Shown here piece by piece: positions 25,698-36,200 of a DNA stretch of 64,000 nucleotides. Every line of letters begins with the position of its first letter. Position 1 is the first letter of the stretch. Made by a program: the position numbers and the translations under genes. Origin of the DNA: Clostridium drakei (lineage in GTDB: Bacteria; Bacillota; Clostridia; Clostridiales; Clostridiaceae); the NCBI RefSeq assembly GCF_000633595.2, contig NZ_JIBU02000027.1, positions 62,001-126,000 on the forward strand, written 5' to 3'. The notes beneath the pieces were generated by a model. The model worked only from the letters and a program-made list of their open reading frames with translations. It did no database searches and was not told the origin of the DNA.

Positions 25698-25925
25698 TTT
25701 AATAGTCTCACTTTACACTTTTTATTTAGTCGTTGTTTAACCACAATAGATAATTATATCATAAAACTACTTATCATACAAAATTTTAAAGTTCTACAGT
25801 TTAAATCAAGAGAAAACAATGTGATTTAATATATAATATATTTTTATAATTTTAAATAACTAATTTATAGGCTATAATACAATTAAGAAAATCATAATGT
25901 CCATATAAAGAAGGAAGGTGCATTA

Positions 25926-27602
25926 ATGAAGAAAATACAAGTAGGAATATCGGATTTTAAAGAATTAATAGAAGACAATAACTACTTTATAGACAAAAGT
26001 TTATTGATAAAGGAATTTATAGAAAATGGTGCGAAAATAATATTGACACCAAGACCCAGAAGGTTTGGTAAGACATTAAATTTAAGTATGCTCAAATACT
26101 TTTTTGATATAAGGACTAAGGAAGAAACTAAAGATTTATTTAAAGGCTTAAAAATAGAAAAGGAAAAGGAAATAATGAAGCTGCAGGGAGAATATCCTGT
26201 TATTTTCATTACTTTTAAAAATCAAAAGCATATATCCTTTGAAAACTTTGAAGATGGAATAAAAGTTCTGTTATCAAATTTGTATAAAGAGCATGAATAT
26301 TTGCTGTATAGTGATAATTTAACTGAATTTGATAAAAATGATTTTAAAGAAATAATTTCAAGAAAAGCTTCCATAGGAAATGTATCAGAGGCAATAAGTT
26401 CTCTTATGGGATATATGAACAAGCATTATGGAAGAAAGGTAATGCTTTTTATAGATGAATACGATGTACCAATACAGGAGGGATACCTTAGAGGGTACTA
26501 TGACGAAATGATAGTATTAATAAGAAATTTATTAACAGCAGCCTTAAAGGATAATCCATATGTTGAAAAAGCTTTAATAACAGGTATCCTTAGAGTAGCA
26601 AAGGAAAGTATTTTTTCAGGCCTAAACAATTTAGAAGTAAATACTATTTTAAGATATAATTTTAATGATAAATTTGGTTTTACAGAAAAAGAAGTAGAAG
26701 AACTAGCTAATTATTATAACGCAGTGGAAGATATGAAAAACATAAAGGAATGGTACAATGGCTATGTTTTTTCTGGAGAAATAATGTATAATCCATGGTC
26801 AGTTTTAAATTATTTAAAAAATATAAGAGATGGTTTTATGCCATATTGGATTAACAGCAGCAGCAATGATCTTATAAAAAGGCTTCTATTAAAAGGAGAT
26901 AAAGAAATAAAATTAGATCTGGAGTGTCTTATTGAAGGAAAATCTATAAATAAGGTAATTGATGATACTATAGTTATGGCAGAGGTTGAAGATTCCAACC
27001 AAAACATATGGAGTTTTTTACTTTTGAGCGGCTATTTAAAGGCTGTGAAGACGGAGAATATAGAAGGAATTTTAAATTGTGAACTTAAAATCCCCAATAA
27101 AGAAGTATTGATTTTTTATAAGAATTTAATAGTAAAATGGTTTCAGGAAGCTATGACTAATCAGAAGTATGAAGAAATGCTAAGTAATCTAGTCACTGGC
27201 GATATAGAGAACTTTGGCTATGCTTTTCAGGAATTTGTAATAAATAATTTAAGCTATTTTGATGTATCAGGAAAAGAACCAGAAAAAGTGTACCATGCCT
27301 TTGTACTTGGGATGCTTGTTTCTATTTCAAACACTCACAAGGTGAAATCAAATAAGGAAAGCGGCTTTGGAAGGTACGATGTAATGATAATTCCGAAGGA
27401 TATTTCAAAGCCAGGGATTATTATTGAATTTAAGAAAATAAACGTGCTGTCAAAGGAAACAATAGAGAAGGGAAAAAAGGAAGCATTAAAGCAAATAGAT
27501 AGGATGAAATATGATGAGGAGCTTATAAATTGTGGGATAGAAGACATAATAAAGCTTGCTATTGTGTTTAAGGGGAAGGAAGTAATGATTTCTGAGGCAT
27601 AG
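25926..27602 (+). CDS. AAA-ATPase-like / PD-(D/E)XK nuclease fusion protein
   Basis: 558 residues; ATG with AAGGAAGG upstream. N-terminal AAA-ATPase-like domain: GISDFKELIEDNNYFIDKSL, Walker A variant TPRPRRFGKTLNLSML, Walker B MLFIDEYDVP, sensor region LITGILRVAKESIFSGLNN. C-terminal PDDEXK_9-type nuclease: FGRYDVMIIP ... IIIEFKK (Asp and Glu-x-Lys). The family is expanded in clostridia and Bacteroidetes; function unknown, probably selfish or defensive. A truncated relic of the same gene lies 760 bp upstream, showing local duplication and decay. Confidence 0.9.
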   Translation: MKKIQVGISDFKELIEDNNYFIDKSLLIKEFIENGAKIILTPRPRRFGKTLNLSMLKYFFDIRTKEETKDLFKGLKIEKEKEIMKLQGEYPVIFITFKNQKHISFENFEDGIKVLLSNLYKEHEYLLYSDNLTEFDKNDFKEIISRKASIGNVSEAISSLMGYMNKHYGRKVMLFIDEYDVPIQEGYLRGYYDEMIVLIRNLLTAALKDNPYVEKALITGILRVAKESIFSGLNNLEVNTILRYNFNDKFGFTEKEVEELANYYNAVEDMKNIKEWYNGYVFSGEIMYNPWSVLNYLKNIRDGFMPYWINSSSNDLIKRLLLKGDKEIKLDLECLIEGKSINKVIDDTIVMAEVEDSNQNIWSFLLLSGYLKAVKTENIEGILNCELKIPNKEVLIFYKNLIVKWFQEAMTNQKYEEMLSNLVTGDIENFGYAFQEFVINNLSYFDVSGKEPEKVYHAFVLGMLVSISNTHKVKSNKESGFGRYDVMIIPKDISKPGIIIEFKKINVLSKETIEKGKKEALKQIDRMKYDEELINCGIEDIIKLAIVFKGKEVMISEA

Positions 27603-27847
27603 GAAAAACTATATAAGGTAAAGAATATAAAGCAAGTGAAGTTATAAGAGCTTACAGAAGAAGTTCTTATGGAATTAAATTCCCAAGGAATATGTATTCA
27701 GATTATATAATTTTTAATGAATTACAATATGGGGGAGCTTATGGATTTATCAGTTAAGAAGACAGAAATTATGAAAGAGAAACCTTTAGTTTTTTATAGC
27801 TAGAGTTTTGACTTCTACAGACAAGTTTATATGAGGACTATGCTAGT

Positions 27848-28066
27848 ATGGTAAGGAGTTGGTTGAAAATGACTAAGGTAGAAAAAATATTTGAAAAAGA
27901 AAAAGAAGAAGCTATGCAAGAGACTAGGAGCCAAGCTGAAAAGGATAAAGCAATAGAGATAGCTAAAAATCTGATGGATATACTTTCAGAAGAAATGATA
28001 GCAAAGAAAACTGGATTATCTATTGAAGAAGTTGAAAAGTTAAAGGAAGAAATAAATAAAAATTAG
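27848..28066 (+). pseudogene. C-terminal fragment of an Rpn-family nuclease gene
   Basis: An open frame of 72 codons whose last part, AKNLMDILSEEMIAKKTGLS then IEEVEKLKEE, is the usual C-terminal helical tail of Rpn (recombination-promoting nuclease) proteins. The catalytic N-terminal domain is absent; upstream (27604-27847) similar-looking coding text (YRRSSYGIKFPRN) is broken by stops. Probably a remnant, not a gene. It ends at the terminator at 28073. Confidence 0.6.
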
Positions 28067-28072
28067 ATTTTG

Positions 28073-28107
28073 CAGAAAAGGTATAGCATTTTGCTATGCC
28101 TTTTCTG
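28073..28107. terminator. bidirectional terminator between the Rpn relic and the NUDIX gene
   Basis: A 16-bp stem (28073-28088 with 28092-28107, one G-U) with a TTT loop. It overlaps the 3' end of the minus-strand NUDIX gene. Confidence 0.88.
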
Positions 28108-28492
28108 TTGTTAGTTGCATAGCAGCAGGAACATCTGCAGGAGCCCATTTTAAGGAAAGTAAATTTTCTCTCTTTAACCATATGAGTTTAGAGTGCTCAT
28201 TGGCAGTAGGTTTACTTGATATTAATTTACATTTTACAGTAATCAAGTTTACTATAAAATTGTCATATTCATGGGTGTTTTCATTAAAAACATCAAAAGC
28301 TTTTATATTACAATCTAATTCTTCTCTTATTTCTCTTTCTATAGCTTGTTTTAAATTTTCACCTTTTTCAACTTTTCCACCAGGAAATTCCCACATGTTT
28401 GGTAATGACATCATAGGGGAACGAAGAGCACATAGTATTTCATTATCTTCATTTTCTATAACAGCGCCTACAACTTTTATTGTTTTTTTCAT
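28094..28492 (-). CDS. NUDIX hydrolase, MutT/8-oxo-dGTPase-like
   Basis: 132 residues; ATG 28492 with AGAGGTG upstream. Complete NUDIX box: GGKVEKGENLKQAIEREIREEL, i.e. G-x5-E-x7-REUxEEL. The preceding MWEFPG and LCALRSP regions are typical of MutT-type enzymes that clean oxidised nucleotides or hydrolyse CTP analogues. Monocistronic and convergent with the Rpn relic. Substrate not determined by sequence. Confidence 0.93.
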   Translation of the reverse strand: MKKTIKVVGAVIENEDNEILCALRSPMMSLPNMWEFPGGKVEKGENLKQAIEREIREELDCNIKAFDVFNENTHEYDNFIVNLITVKCKLISSKPTANEHSKLIWLKRENLLSLKWAPADVPAAMQLTTEKA

Positions 28493-28682
28493 TTCGATTT
28501 CACCTCTTTTAGAAGTAAGTTTAGCATAAATTAGCCATAGAATGCAATTTTAGAGAGAAAACTCTAATTTCTTCTTTAAAAAGTGCCCAATATGTTATAA
28601 AATAACAGTATAATTTGAAATTTTATGTAAAAACAGTAATTAATATGGCTGTGATAATTAAATTTGGTAGGCAGGTGAAATC

Positions 28683-31397
28683 ATGGAAGGCAGATCAGGT
28701 GGATGGATAGAGGTTAATGGGAAAGATATATTGGGTAAAAAGCTAGTAGATAAATCAATCTTTAGGCACGGTACAACATTACCCAAAGATGAGGTATATA
28801 AATATTTTGATGCTATAAATAGAGATCATTTGGAAAGAGGAGAAAGTGAAGTAGTTACTTTTTTAATTGATGAAAAGGAATTTAAAGCATTATTTAGAAA
28901 TGTAAAATCAGATAAAAGAGATGATACATATCAATTCCTTTTTAGAAAAGAACTTAAAAATTACATAAAAGAAATTTTAAATAAAAGCTATAAGTACATA
29001 TTTAAATACAATGAAAATCCCGATATAGAAAAACCACAGGAATACATAGAATTTTATAAAGCAGATAAAATGAATACTTTTAAGGTTAAGCTTATTGCTG
29101 ATGAAGGCTACCAATTTAATGAAGAAGAAAACATGGAAAATGGAGATTTAGAAGAGAATAATAAATTATTGAAAGAAGAGTTTTTTAAATACATTGGAAC
29201 AAAAGAAGAAAATACAAATGGGAACTATCAAAAATCCTATAAAATGGTTTTATTAATAGCATTATTAGAGCTTTCAGATTTTGAAGGTAAAGCTGTGTAT
29301 GAGGATATTTGTTCTTATATTAAAGATATTTATTTTGAAAGGCATAAACAAGGTTTAGCTGTAGAAACCCCTGATTCTGGAATTCAAAAAAGTATAGAAG
29401 AATTAAGTATAAAGACCGTAAGAGATGTAATGAATGAAAATCCTTATGCTGTTATAAGCAAAAAAGGCTATATATTAAAGGAATATATAGATGAAGTTGA
29501 GTATTTAAGCTTTAATAAAGAGTTGTGGAATGAACTTACTGATGAGGATAAAGAAGAACTTATTGATATATTAAAATACAAGCTTAATAAATATTATTTG
29601 GAAAAAGGTCTTGGAACTATGAATTCAAAGAAATATTATCTCTATAACAGTTCTTATCAATATCCAAATGTATGGCAGCATTGTCTTTCAGATGAATGTG
29701 CTGCTGTTAGCTATATTCCAGAACTGGATGGGACTCCTTCCATAAGTAGAGCATTAAATGTACTAAAACAAATTGACATTGGTGATAAAATAATTGCTTA
29801 TGCAAAACCCCAGCAGATAATTGCAATGGGGGAAGTAATAAAAACATATTACATAGAAGGTGATGAAAGTAAATTTGCTTATAATGGTTCAGATATGGAT
29901 AAAACTGAAAAAAGAAGAACATATAAGCAAAGAATAGGAGTTAAATGGATTAGTGTTTTAAGCCATCCATTATATATAGAACAATTTAACTTAAATATAA
30001 AAGAAAAGAACAGTTATGCAAAAGGTGGCAATGCATTTAGCGAGTTAACAGAAAGTGGTTTTAATAATGCGGAGAAGCTTATTAACGATATTTTATGGAG
30101 CAGTACTTCAAAATTTTTAGATAATGTGGAAGAAGCTGCAGCTACAAAGGCTGAAGAAGTTGATGAAATTGAAGAAGCAATATTAAAAAAACTTTCCAGC
30201 TTGGAAAAAGCAAATTTTGAGAATAAGGACGTAGTGGAATACATTTATAATTACATAACAGCAGAAGGTTATGAATACAGCAAGGATATTATAAAAAATT
30301 TGTACCTGTCATTAAAAACTAAACCTTTTGTTATTTTATATGGAATTTCTGGAACAGGCAAAAGTAGATTGGTGGAGTTATTTGCTAAGGCTTTAGGAGC
30401 TTCAAGAGAGGATGAAACTTATAATTTAATACCAGTAAGACCAGATTGGTCTGATGCATCGGAATTAATAGGGTATAGAAATATAGAAGGAAAGTTTCAG
30501 CCTGGAATACTTACAAATATAATCAAGAAAGCTGCAGCTCATAAGGAAATAGCTTACTTTGTATGTTTGGATGAAATGAATTTAGCTAGAGTTGAATATT
30601 ACTTCAGTGACATATTGTCCATAATGGAAACAAGAAATAAGGAAAATGGGGAAATAAAAACAGACAAGCTTATAAGAAGAGAGCTATTTGCTGGAGATAC
30701 AGAGGCAGTAAAAAGCTTTGAAGATTTATATATACCAGAAAATTTATATATAATTGGTACGGTAAATATGGATGAAACAACCTTTCCTTTCAGTAAAAAA
30801 GTGCTGGATAGAGCAAATACTATAGAATTTAATGAAGTTAATTTAGATTATGATTTTGATAGAGAAAAAGTTAAAATACAATCTAAGCTTTATCCTAATA
30901 AGCTTATTCTTTCAGAATATATAAAGATATCACAGTGTAGGGAAAAGAAGGATACAGCTAAAAAGGTTATAGGAGAACTTATAGAAATAAATAGCATTTT
31001 AGAACAATGTGAAATGCAGTTTGCCTATAGAGTCAGGGATGAAATAGTTTTTTATGTAATTTATGCAGTCAGTGAAGGAATAATGGATTTCCATGAAGCT
31101 TTAGATTACTCCATAAAGCAAAAGATACTGCCTAGAATAAGTGGCAGCAGTAGTGAAGTAGAACAATGCTTATTTACACTGTTTACACGTTTTTCCAATA
31201 TGAACACAAGCAGCTTTAATACTGATTATATAGATGAAGAAGCGTTAAAGAAAATGAAGAATTATATAAGAGATGATAAAAAAGAGCTTAAAGATGGTAG
31301 CAGAGAAAAGAGTATATGTAAATATCCTATATCTTCTGAGAAAATATTAAAGATGCTGTGGAGGTTTAACAAAGATGGATTCACAACCTTCTGGTAG
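28683..31397 (+). CDS. mcrB: McrB-like GTPase/AAA+ restriction subunit with EVE-like domain
   Basis: 904 residues; GGCAGGTG upstream of ATG. Residues ~1-300 are a divergent N-terminal region of unknown fold; ~313-460 (KKYYLYNSSYQYPNVWQHCL, IGDKIIAYAKPQQIIAMGEV) resembles an EVE/YTH-type modified-base reader; ~540-850 is the McrB AAA+ domain with Walker A ILYGISGTGKSRLVEL, IPVRPDWSDASELIGYRN, Walker B-like CLDEMNLARVEYYFSD and VNMDETTFPFSKKVLDRAN. McrBC-type systems cleave DNA with modified cytosine (type IV restriction). Overlaps mcrC by 23 bp, so coupled translation. The EVE assignment is by pattern only; the AAA+ part is certain. Confidence 0.88.
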   Translation: MEGRSGGWIEVNGKDILGKKLVDKSIFRHGTTLPKDEVYKYFDAINRDHLERGESEVVTFLIDEKEFKALFRNVKSDKRDDTYQFLFRKELKNYIKEILNKSYKYIFKYNENPDIEKPQEYIEFYKADKMNTFKVKLIADEGYQFNEEENMENGDLEENNKLLKEEFFKYIGTKEENTNGNYQKSYKMVLLIALLELSDFEGKAVYEDICSYIKDIYFERHKQGLAVETPDSGIQKSIEELSIKTVRDVMNENPYAVISKKGYILKEYIDEVEYLSFNKELWNELTDEDKEELIDILKYKLNKYYLEKGLGTMNSKKYYLYNSSYQYPNVWQHCLSDECAAVSYIPELDGTPSISRALNVLKQIDIGDKIIAYAKPQQIIAMGEVIKTYYIEGDESKFAYNGSDMDKTEKRRTYKQRIGVKWISVLSHPLYIEQFNLNIKEKNSYAKGGNAFSELTESGFNNAEKLINDILWSSTSKFLDNVEEAAATKAEEVDEIEEAILKKLSSLEKANFENKDVVEYIYNYITAEGYEYSKDIIKNLYLSLKTKPFVILYGISGTGKSRLVELFAKALGASREDETYNLIPVRPDWSDASELIGYRNIEGKFQPGILTNIIKKAAAHKEIAYFVCLDEMNLARVEYYFSDILSIMETRNKENGEIKTDKLIRRELFAGDTEAVKSFEDLYIPENLYIIGTVNMDETTFPFSKKVLDRANTIEFNEVNLDYDFDREKVKIQSKLYPNKLILSEYIKISQCREKKDTAKKVIGELIEINSILEQCEMQFAYRVRDEIVFYVIYAVSEGIMDFHEALDYSIKQKILPRISGSSSEVEQCLFTLFTRFSNMNTSSFNTDYIDEEALKKMKNYIRDDKKELKDGSREKSICKYPISSEKILKMLWRFNKDGFTTFW

Positions 31398-33069
31398 ATC
31401 AAAAGAAGAATTATTGTGCTTTGAAACTGATAAAATATACTTCACTATAAAAGGAAAAAATAGAAACTATGAAATAGATGAAAAGGATACAAACAGCAGG
31501 GGATATTCAATAAGCTATTCAGAAGAAGAAATTACTGGTATGGAAAAAGCATATTTCTTTGAATATGAAAATTATGAATTGATAATAGAAAAGAAGGATA
31601 GAGATATAGATTTAAGCTTTCATCATGAAAACAAAGATATAAGAAACAAAATAACTAAAAATAGAAGTGGCAGCTTAAGCGGCATTATAACTTTTAAAGG
31701 GGAAATAGGTTATTCTGATTTAGTAATAAGAATTAATGGAAGAGATTATCTTATTGTAACAGTAGAAGTATTTCCTACAAAAATAGATTATAGAAAAGAT
31801 TACACAGCTATTCGAAATGATGTAAATGAAGAAATTTATAATTTAGCCTTTGATTTTCTTAAAAGAACTTATTCTCTAAGTGGACTAACTAAACACAAAG
31901 GAGATTCTTTAAGTGAATACTATAGTATTTTAAACTATATTTTTGAAAAGCTAAGAAAAGCATTAAAGGTTATTACAACTATGCCACATCATTCACTGAT
32001 TAATGAAGGACAGATTGTTCCTTATCATAAATTAAAGAAGGTAACTAGTGAAACCATAAAATGGCTGGAAAAGAGACCAGAAAAACTTGTGAAAAAGAAG
32101 GACAGGTTTCTTCCTGTAGAAGCTCTGCAGATAAGCAAGAAAATAACTTTGGATACTAATGAAAATAGATTTTTGAAGTTTATAATTAAAAGTATTTTAT
32201 TTAAACTTAAGGAACTTAAAAAAAGTTATTTGAAGCTTGGAAGAACACCAGATAACTCCTTTATTTCAAAGCTGGAAGGCTTTACAAGAATCATGAATAA
32301 TTATTTGACTTCCACATTTTTAAAGAATGTAGGTGAATATGAATTTAGAGAAAATTCATCTATGGTTTTTAAAATGGCGGTAGGTTACAAGGAAGTTTAT
32401 AAATATTATTTGATGCTTCAAAAAGGGCTGACCTTAAAGGGACAATTATTTAAGCTTAATATAAAGGATCTTCCACTGCTTTATGAGTACTGGTGCTTTA
32501 TAAAGATAAATGCATTACTTAGAAAACACTATAATTTAATATCCAATGAAACAGTAAAAGTAAATAACAATGGAATTTTTGTATCTCTGAAAAAAGGCAA
32601 GGAATCTAAGGTGGTTTACGAAAATTCTGAAAATGGTGAAAGATTTGTCCTTTCTTATAATTCAAAAATGCCAGCAGAAACTGTAGGACAAAAACCTGAT
32701 AACGTTTTATGTATAGATAAAATAGGTGAAAAAGCAACATATAATTACATATTTGATGCTAAATATAAGCTAGATAGAGCTGTAAAAGGCAGCAGCTATG
32801 AAAAACACAATAAAACTCCAGGACCTAAAGAGGAAGATATTAATATCATGCACAAGTATAGAGATGCTATAGTACGTAAAAATGAAGAAACAGGAATATA
32901 TGAAAAAGTTGTAGCTGGAGCTTTTGTGCTGTTTCCTTATGGGGATGAGGTGGAGTATTCAGAGCATCCATTATATAAGAGTATAAAAACTGTGGGCATA
33001 GGGGGGATTCTTTTTTTGCCGAGGGGGACGGAGTTGATGGAAGAGTTTTTGAGGGAGATTGTTGGATAA
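31375..33069 (+). CDS. mcrC: McrC-like DUF2357 nuclease subunit
   Basis: 564 residues; GGAGG upstream of ATG 31375, inside mcrB. N-terminal ~170 residues beta-rich, then the DUF2357/McrC helical region (ALQISKKITLDTNENRFLKF) and the PD-(D/E)XK nuclease core NYIFDAKYKLD near residue 460, with the C-terminal IGGILFLPRG. Partner of the McrB-like motor: the ATPase translocates and this subunit cuts. Both genes look intact. No methylase adjoins, as expected for type IV systems. Confidence 0.88.
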   Translation: MDSQPSGRSKEELLCFETDKIYFTIKGKNRNYEIDEKDTNSRGYSISYSEEEITGMEKAYFFEYENYELIIEKKDRDIDLSFHHENKDIRNKITKNRSGSLSGIITFKGEIGYSDLVIRINGRDYLIVTVEVFPTKIDYRKDYTAIRNDVNEEIYNLAFDFLKRTYSLSGLTKHKGDSLSEYYSILNYIFEKLRKALKVITTMPHHSLINEGQIVPYHKLKKVTSETIKWLEKRPEKLVKKKDRFLPVEALQISKKITLDTNENRFLKFIIKSILFKLKELKKSYLKLGRTPDNSFISKLEGFTRIMNNYLTSTFLKNVGEYEFRENSSMVFKMAVGYKEVYKYYLMLQKGLTLKGQLFKLNIKDLPLLYEYWCFIKINALLRKHYNLISNETVKVNNNGIFVSLKKGKESKVVYENSENGERFVLSYNSKMPAETVGQKPDNVLCIDKIGEKATYNYIFDAKYKLDRAVKGSSYEKHNKTPGPKEEDINIMHKYRDAIVRKNEETGIYEKVVAGAFVLFPYGDEVEYSEHPLYKSIKTVGIGGILFLPRGTELMEEFLREIVG

Positions 33070-33295
33070 GCAGATGTAGTAAAAGTTAATAGTATCGGAT
33101 ATGTTTCTAATGTTACATACAATATAAAGAAAAACTATAAGAGTAGACGTGATTTAAGAGGACATTGTTAATTTATTCAAATATTAAATAGAAAATTTAG
33201 ATAGAGTAAGTTACAAAGGCTGTTAAATAATTAATTTTATACTACTATGTTATTGAAATTTAAGTAAAGTATTGAAAATGGAGGTTAATAAATCC

Positions 33296-36200
33296 ATGAA
33301 AAAGTATAATTATAAATGGAAAAGGTATTGGTATAAAAGAGGAGAAAAAGTACCTCTAAAAGAAGGATTCTTAAATGTTATAAATACAGTATATAATTCT
33401 GAGAAAAATAGAGTAGTTACCTACAATTCAATTAGCGATAAGCAGTGCGTAGTACTATTAGGAGATGCTGGACTAGGAAAATCAACAGTTATGAATGAAA
33501 TTGTTCAAGAATTTCAAAATACTTTAGAAAGTAATGATAAAATTTTACATATTGACCTTAGGCTTGCTGGAAATGATAGTATGCTTAATTCGTTAATTTT
33601 TCGAACTTCTGAATTTATTAGTTGGATTAATGGGGAACAGCAATTATATCTATTTTTAGATAGTTTAGATGAAGGACTTCTTCATATGGGACTTTTAGTA
33701 GATCTTCTTATAGAACACTTTAAAAAAATTGATTTATCACGGTTAAAGCTTAGAATTGCATGTCGTACAGGTGTATTTCCAAGTGTATTTGAAACCGAAT
33801 TGAAGGAAATGTTTGGTGAAGAAAATTTTGATGTTTTTCAACTAGCTCCATTAAGTTCAAATGATATAGTGATAGCGTGTAAAAGTTGGAACTTTGATGG
33901 TGAAAATTTTTTAAAGAGTGTTTTTGACAATCAAATTCAAGCATTAGCTAGCACTCCTGTTACTTTAGACATGTTATTGAAAATGTATGATAGTAATAAA
34001 AAAAGTTTGCCATCATCAAAGATTAAGTTGTATGAAGTTGGTTGTAGAAAGCTATGTAGCGAAACAAATATTAAACGACAATGCAATGATGTAACACGCG
34101 GAAAAGTATCTACTGATAAGCGCATGCAGATTGCTATGATGCTTGGAGCTATAACAATGTTTTGTAATAAAAGCGTTATTGTAAGAGGAGACTGTAGTGA
34201 AGAAGGATTGTTATCAATTGATGAATTCCTTAGTATGACTTTTAATAGGTTTGCTTATACAATTAGTGATATTGAAGAAGTCTTAGGGTCAGCTTTATTT
34301 ACAGAGAAACAACAAGATATTTATTCATGGTCACATTTATCATATGCTGAATATTTAGCGGCAAAGTTTGTAAAGGAGAATAATTTTTCAACAGAACAGA
34401 TTATTAATTTAATTTTACAACCAGAAGATGACAACCAGAGGGTAATTCCTCAATTGCATTATACAACTGCTTGGATAGCTAGTTTTTTACCAGATATATT
34501 TAATATAATTTCAGAAAGAGATCCAGATGTCTTATGCTTGGCTGATATTTCACAAGTCGATAGTGAAAGAAAAGAATTTTTGGTTGAGAAATTATTAAAT
34601 AAATATAATTCGTGTAGTTCTTATTATAGGCATGGTAACTCGGTATGTTATAAAAATTTGAATTATGAGGGATTGGCTAAACAGCTTACTGATTTTATTA
34701 AAGATAATTTTAAAACAGATTTTTCAAAAAAAATTGCTGTACGGATAGCTTATGAATGCAGACTTTATGAAATGTTAGAAGATATTTTAAATCTTGCAAG
34801 AGGACTTGATTTTCATGGATTAGAGAGAGAGGCTTTAGATGTATTTTTTAAGTTAGCTAGTGATAACCAAAAAAAGCTAAGTTTAAAAATTTTATATAAT
34901 GTCTCTGATGAAATGGCTATTTTCATTTTAAAAGAATTATATAATGATTATATTGATATTTATGGTATATTAAAATTTTTTAAGAAAAGTTCTTTCTCAG
35001 ATGAAAAGGAGTATGGTTTGATAACCTCAATATTAGAGATTCTTTCTTTAAATGATCTGATTGTTCTAATGAATGAATTTCACAAATTTACTATGAGTGA
35101 AAAGGAAAGTAATCATAATAACATTATGGATATTATTATGATTTATGCTTGGAAACATATTGATTATGAAGAAATCAATAAGGTATGGTTAAAGTTAGCT
35201 GTCGAAAGATTTGAAAAATTCGGTACACCAATAGAAAAAACTTCATTTACTAATAGTTTTGATAATAATTTTGAAAGTACTTTTAAATTAGCTTTCATTA
35301 GAAGAATGAAAATAATTAAATGTATATGGAACTATAAAAAAAGTGTAAATTTATTGGATGTAGTAAATTCTAAATTAAGTTTAGTTAACAAAAATGATTT
35401 AAACAGCATAATTTCATTTATACTGTGCGAGGAAGATGAAGTCTACAGAAAGTGGTTATTAGATTTAGTAGTCTATTTATTTGATCCTACATTATCGTTT
35501 AATTCACAGTATTGTAGATTTATATATGAAAAACTTTTATTGATAAAAGATCCTATTAATGATATCCCAATTTTAATACCTGAACTATGTAGATTAAAAA
35601 AAGAATATGACAAGTTGATATCTCAAGAATCCATGTTCAATAAGAGGTCATCTAAAGAGAATTTAGATGAAATTATTATTAATATGAAAGATAATGCTTC
35701 TAGATGTTGGCTAAGTTTTGTAGATGAGTTATTGCAGGACATTAATGTTTATATTGAAATTTTTGAGTATAGTTTATCCAATAGTATTGGATGGAAATCA
35801 TTAGATGAAGATGGCCGAAAAATAGCTATAAATTCAGCTAAAAATTTTTTATATGAATTTAATCCAAATGATTATAAAATTGATTCGCTAAAATCTAATT
35901 TGGAGCCAATATTTTATGCCATTCAATTAATTTGGGAAAATGATAAGGATTTTATAAAAAATTGGGATAAAAATATGTGGAAAAAAATGATGAATTATAT
36001 TATAGATTCTTATGCAGATAGTTATAAAAATGGAAGTGATTATTTTAAATTAGCATATGCATATGAACCAAAGAAGGTTATTAGTCAATTGCTTAAAGAA
36101 ATGGTTTCAAATAGAAGGCTTGGTGCATGGTATGGAAGTAGAGCTATAGTAGAGGAAAGAATTAAGTTATGTGCAGATCAGTTATTATTTAATTCTATAA

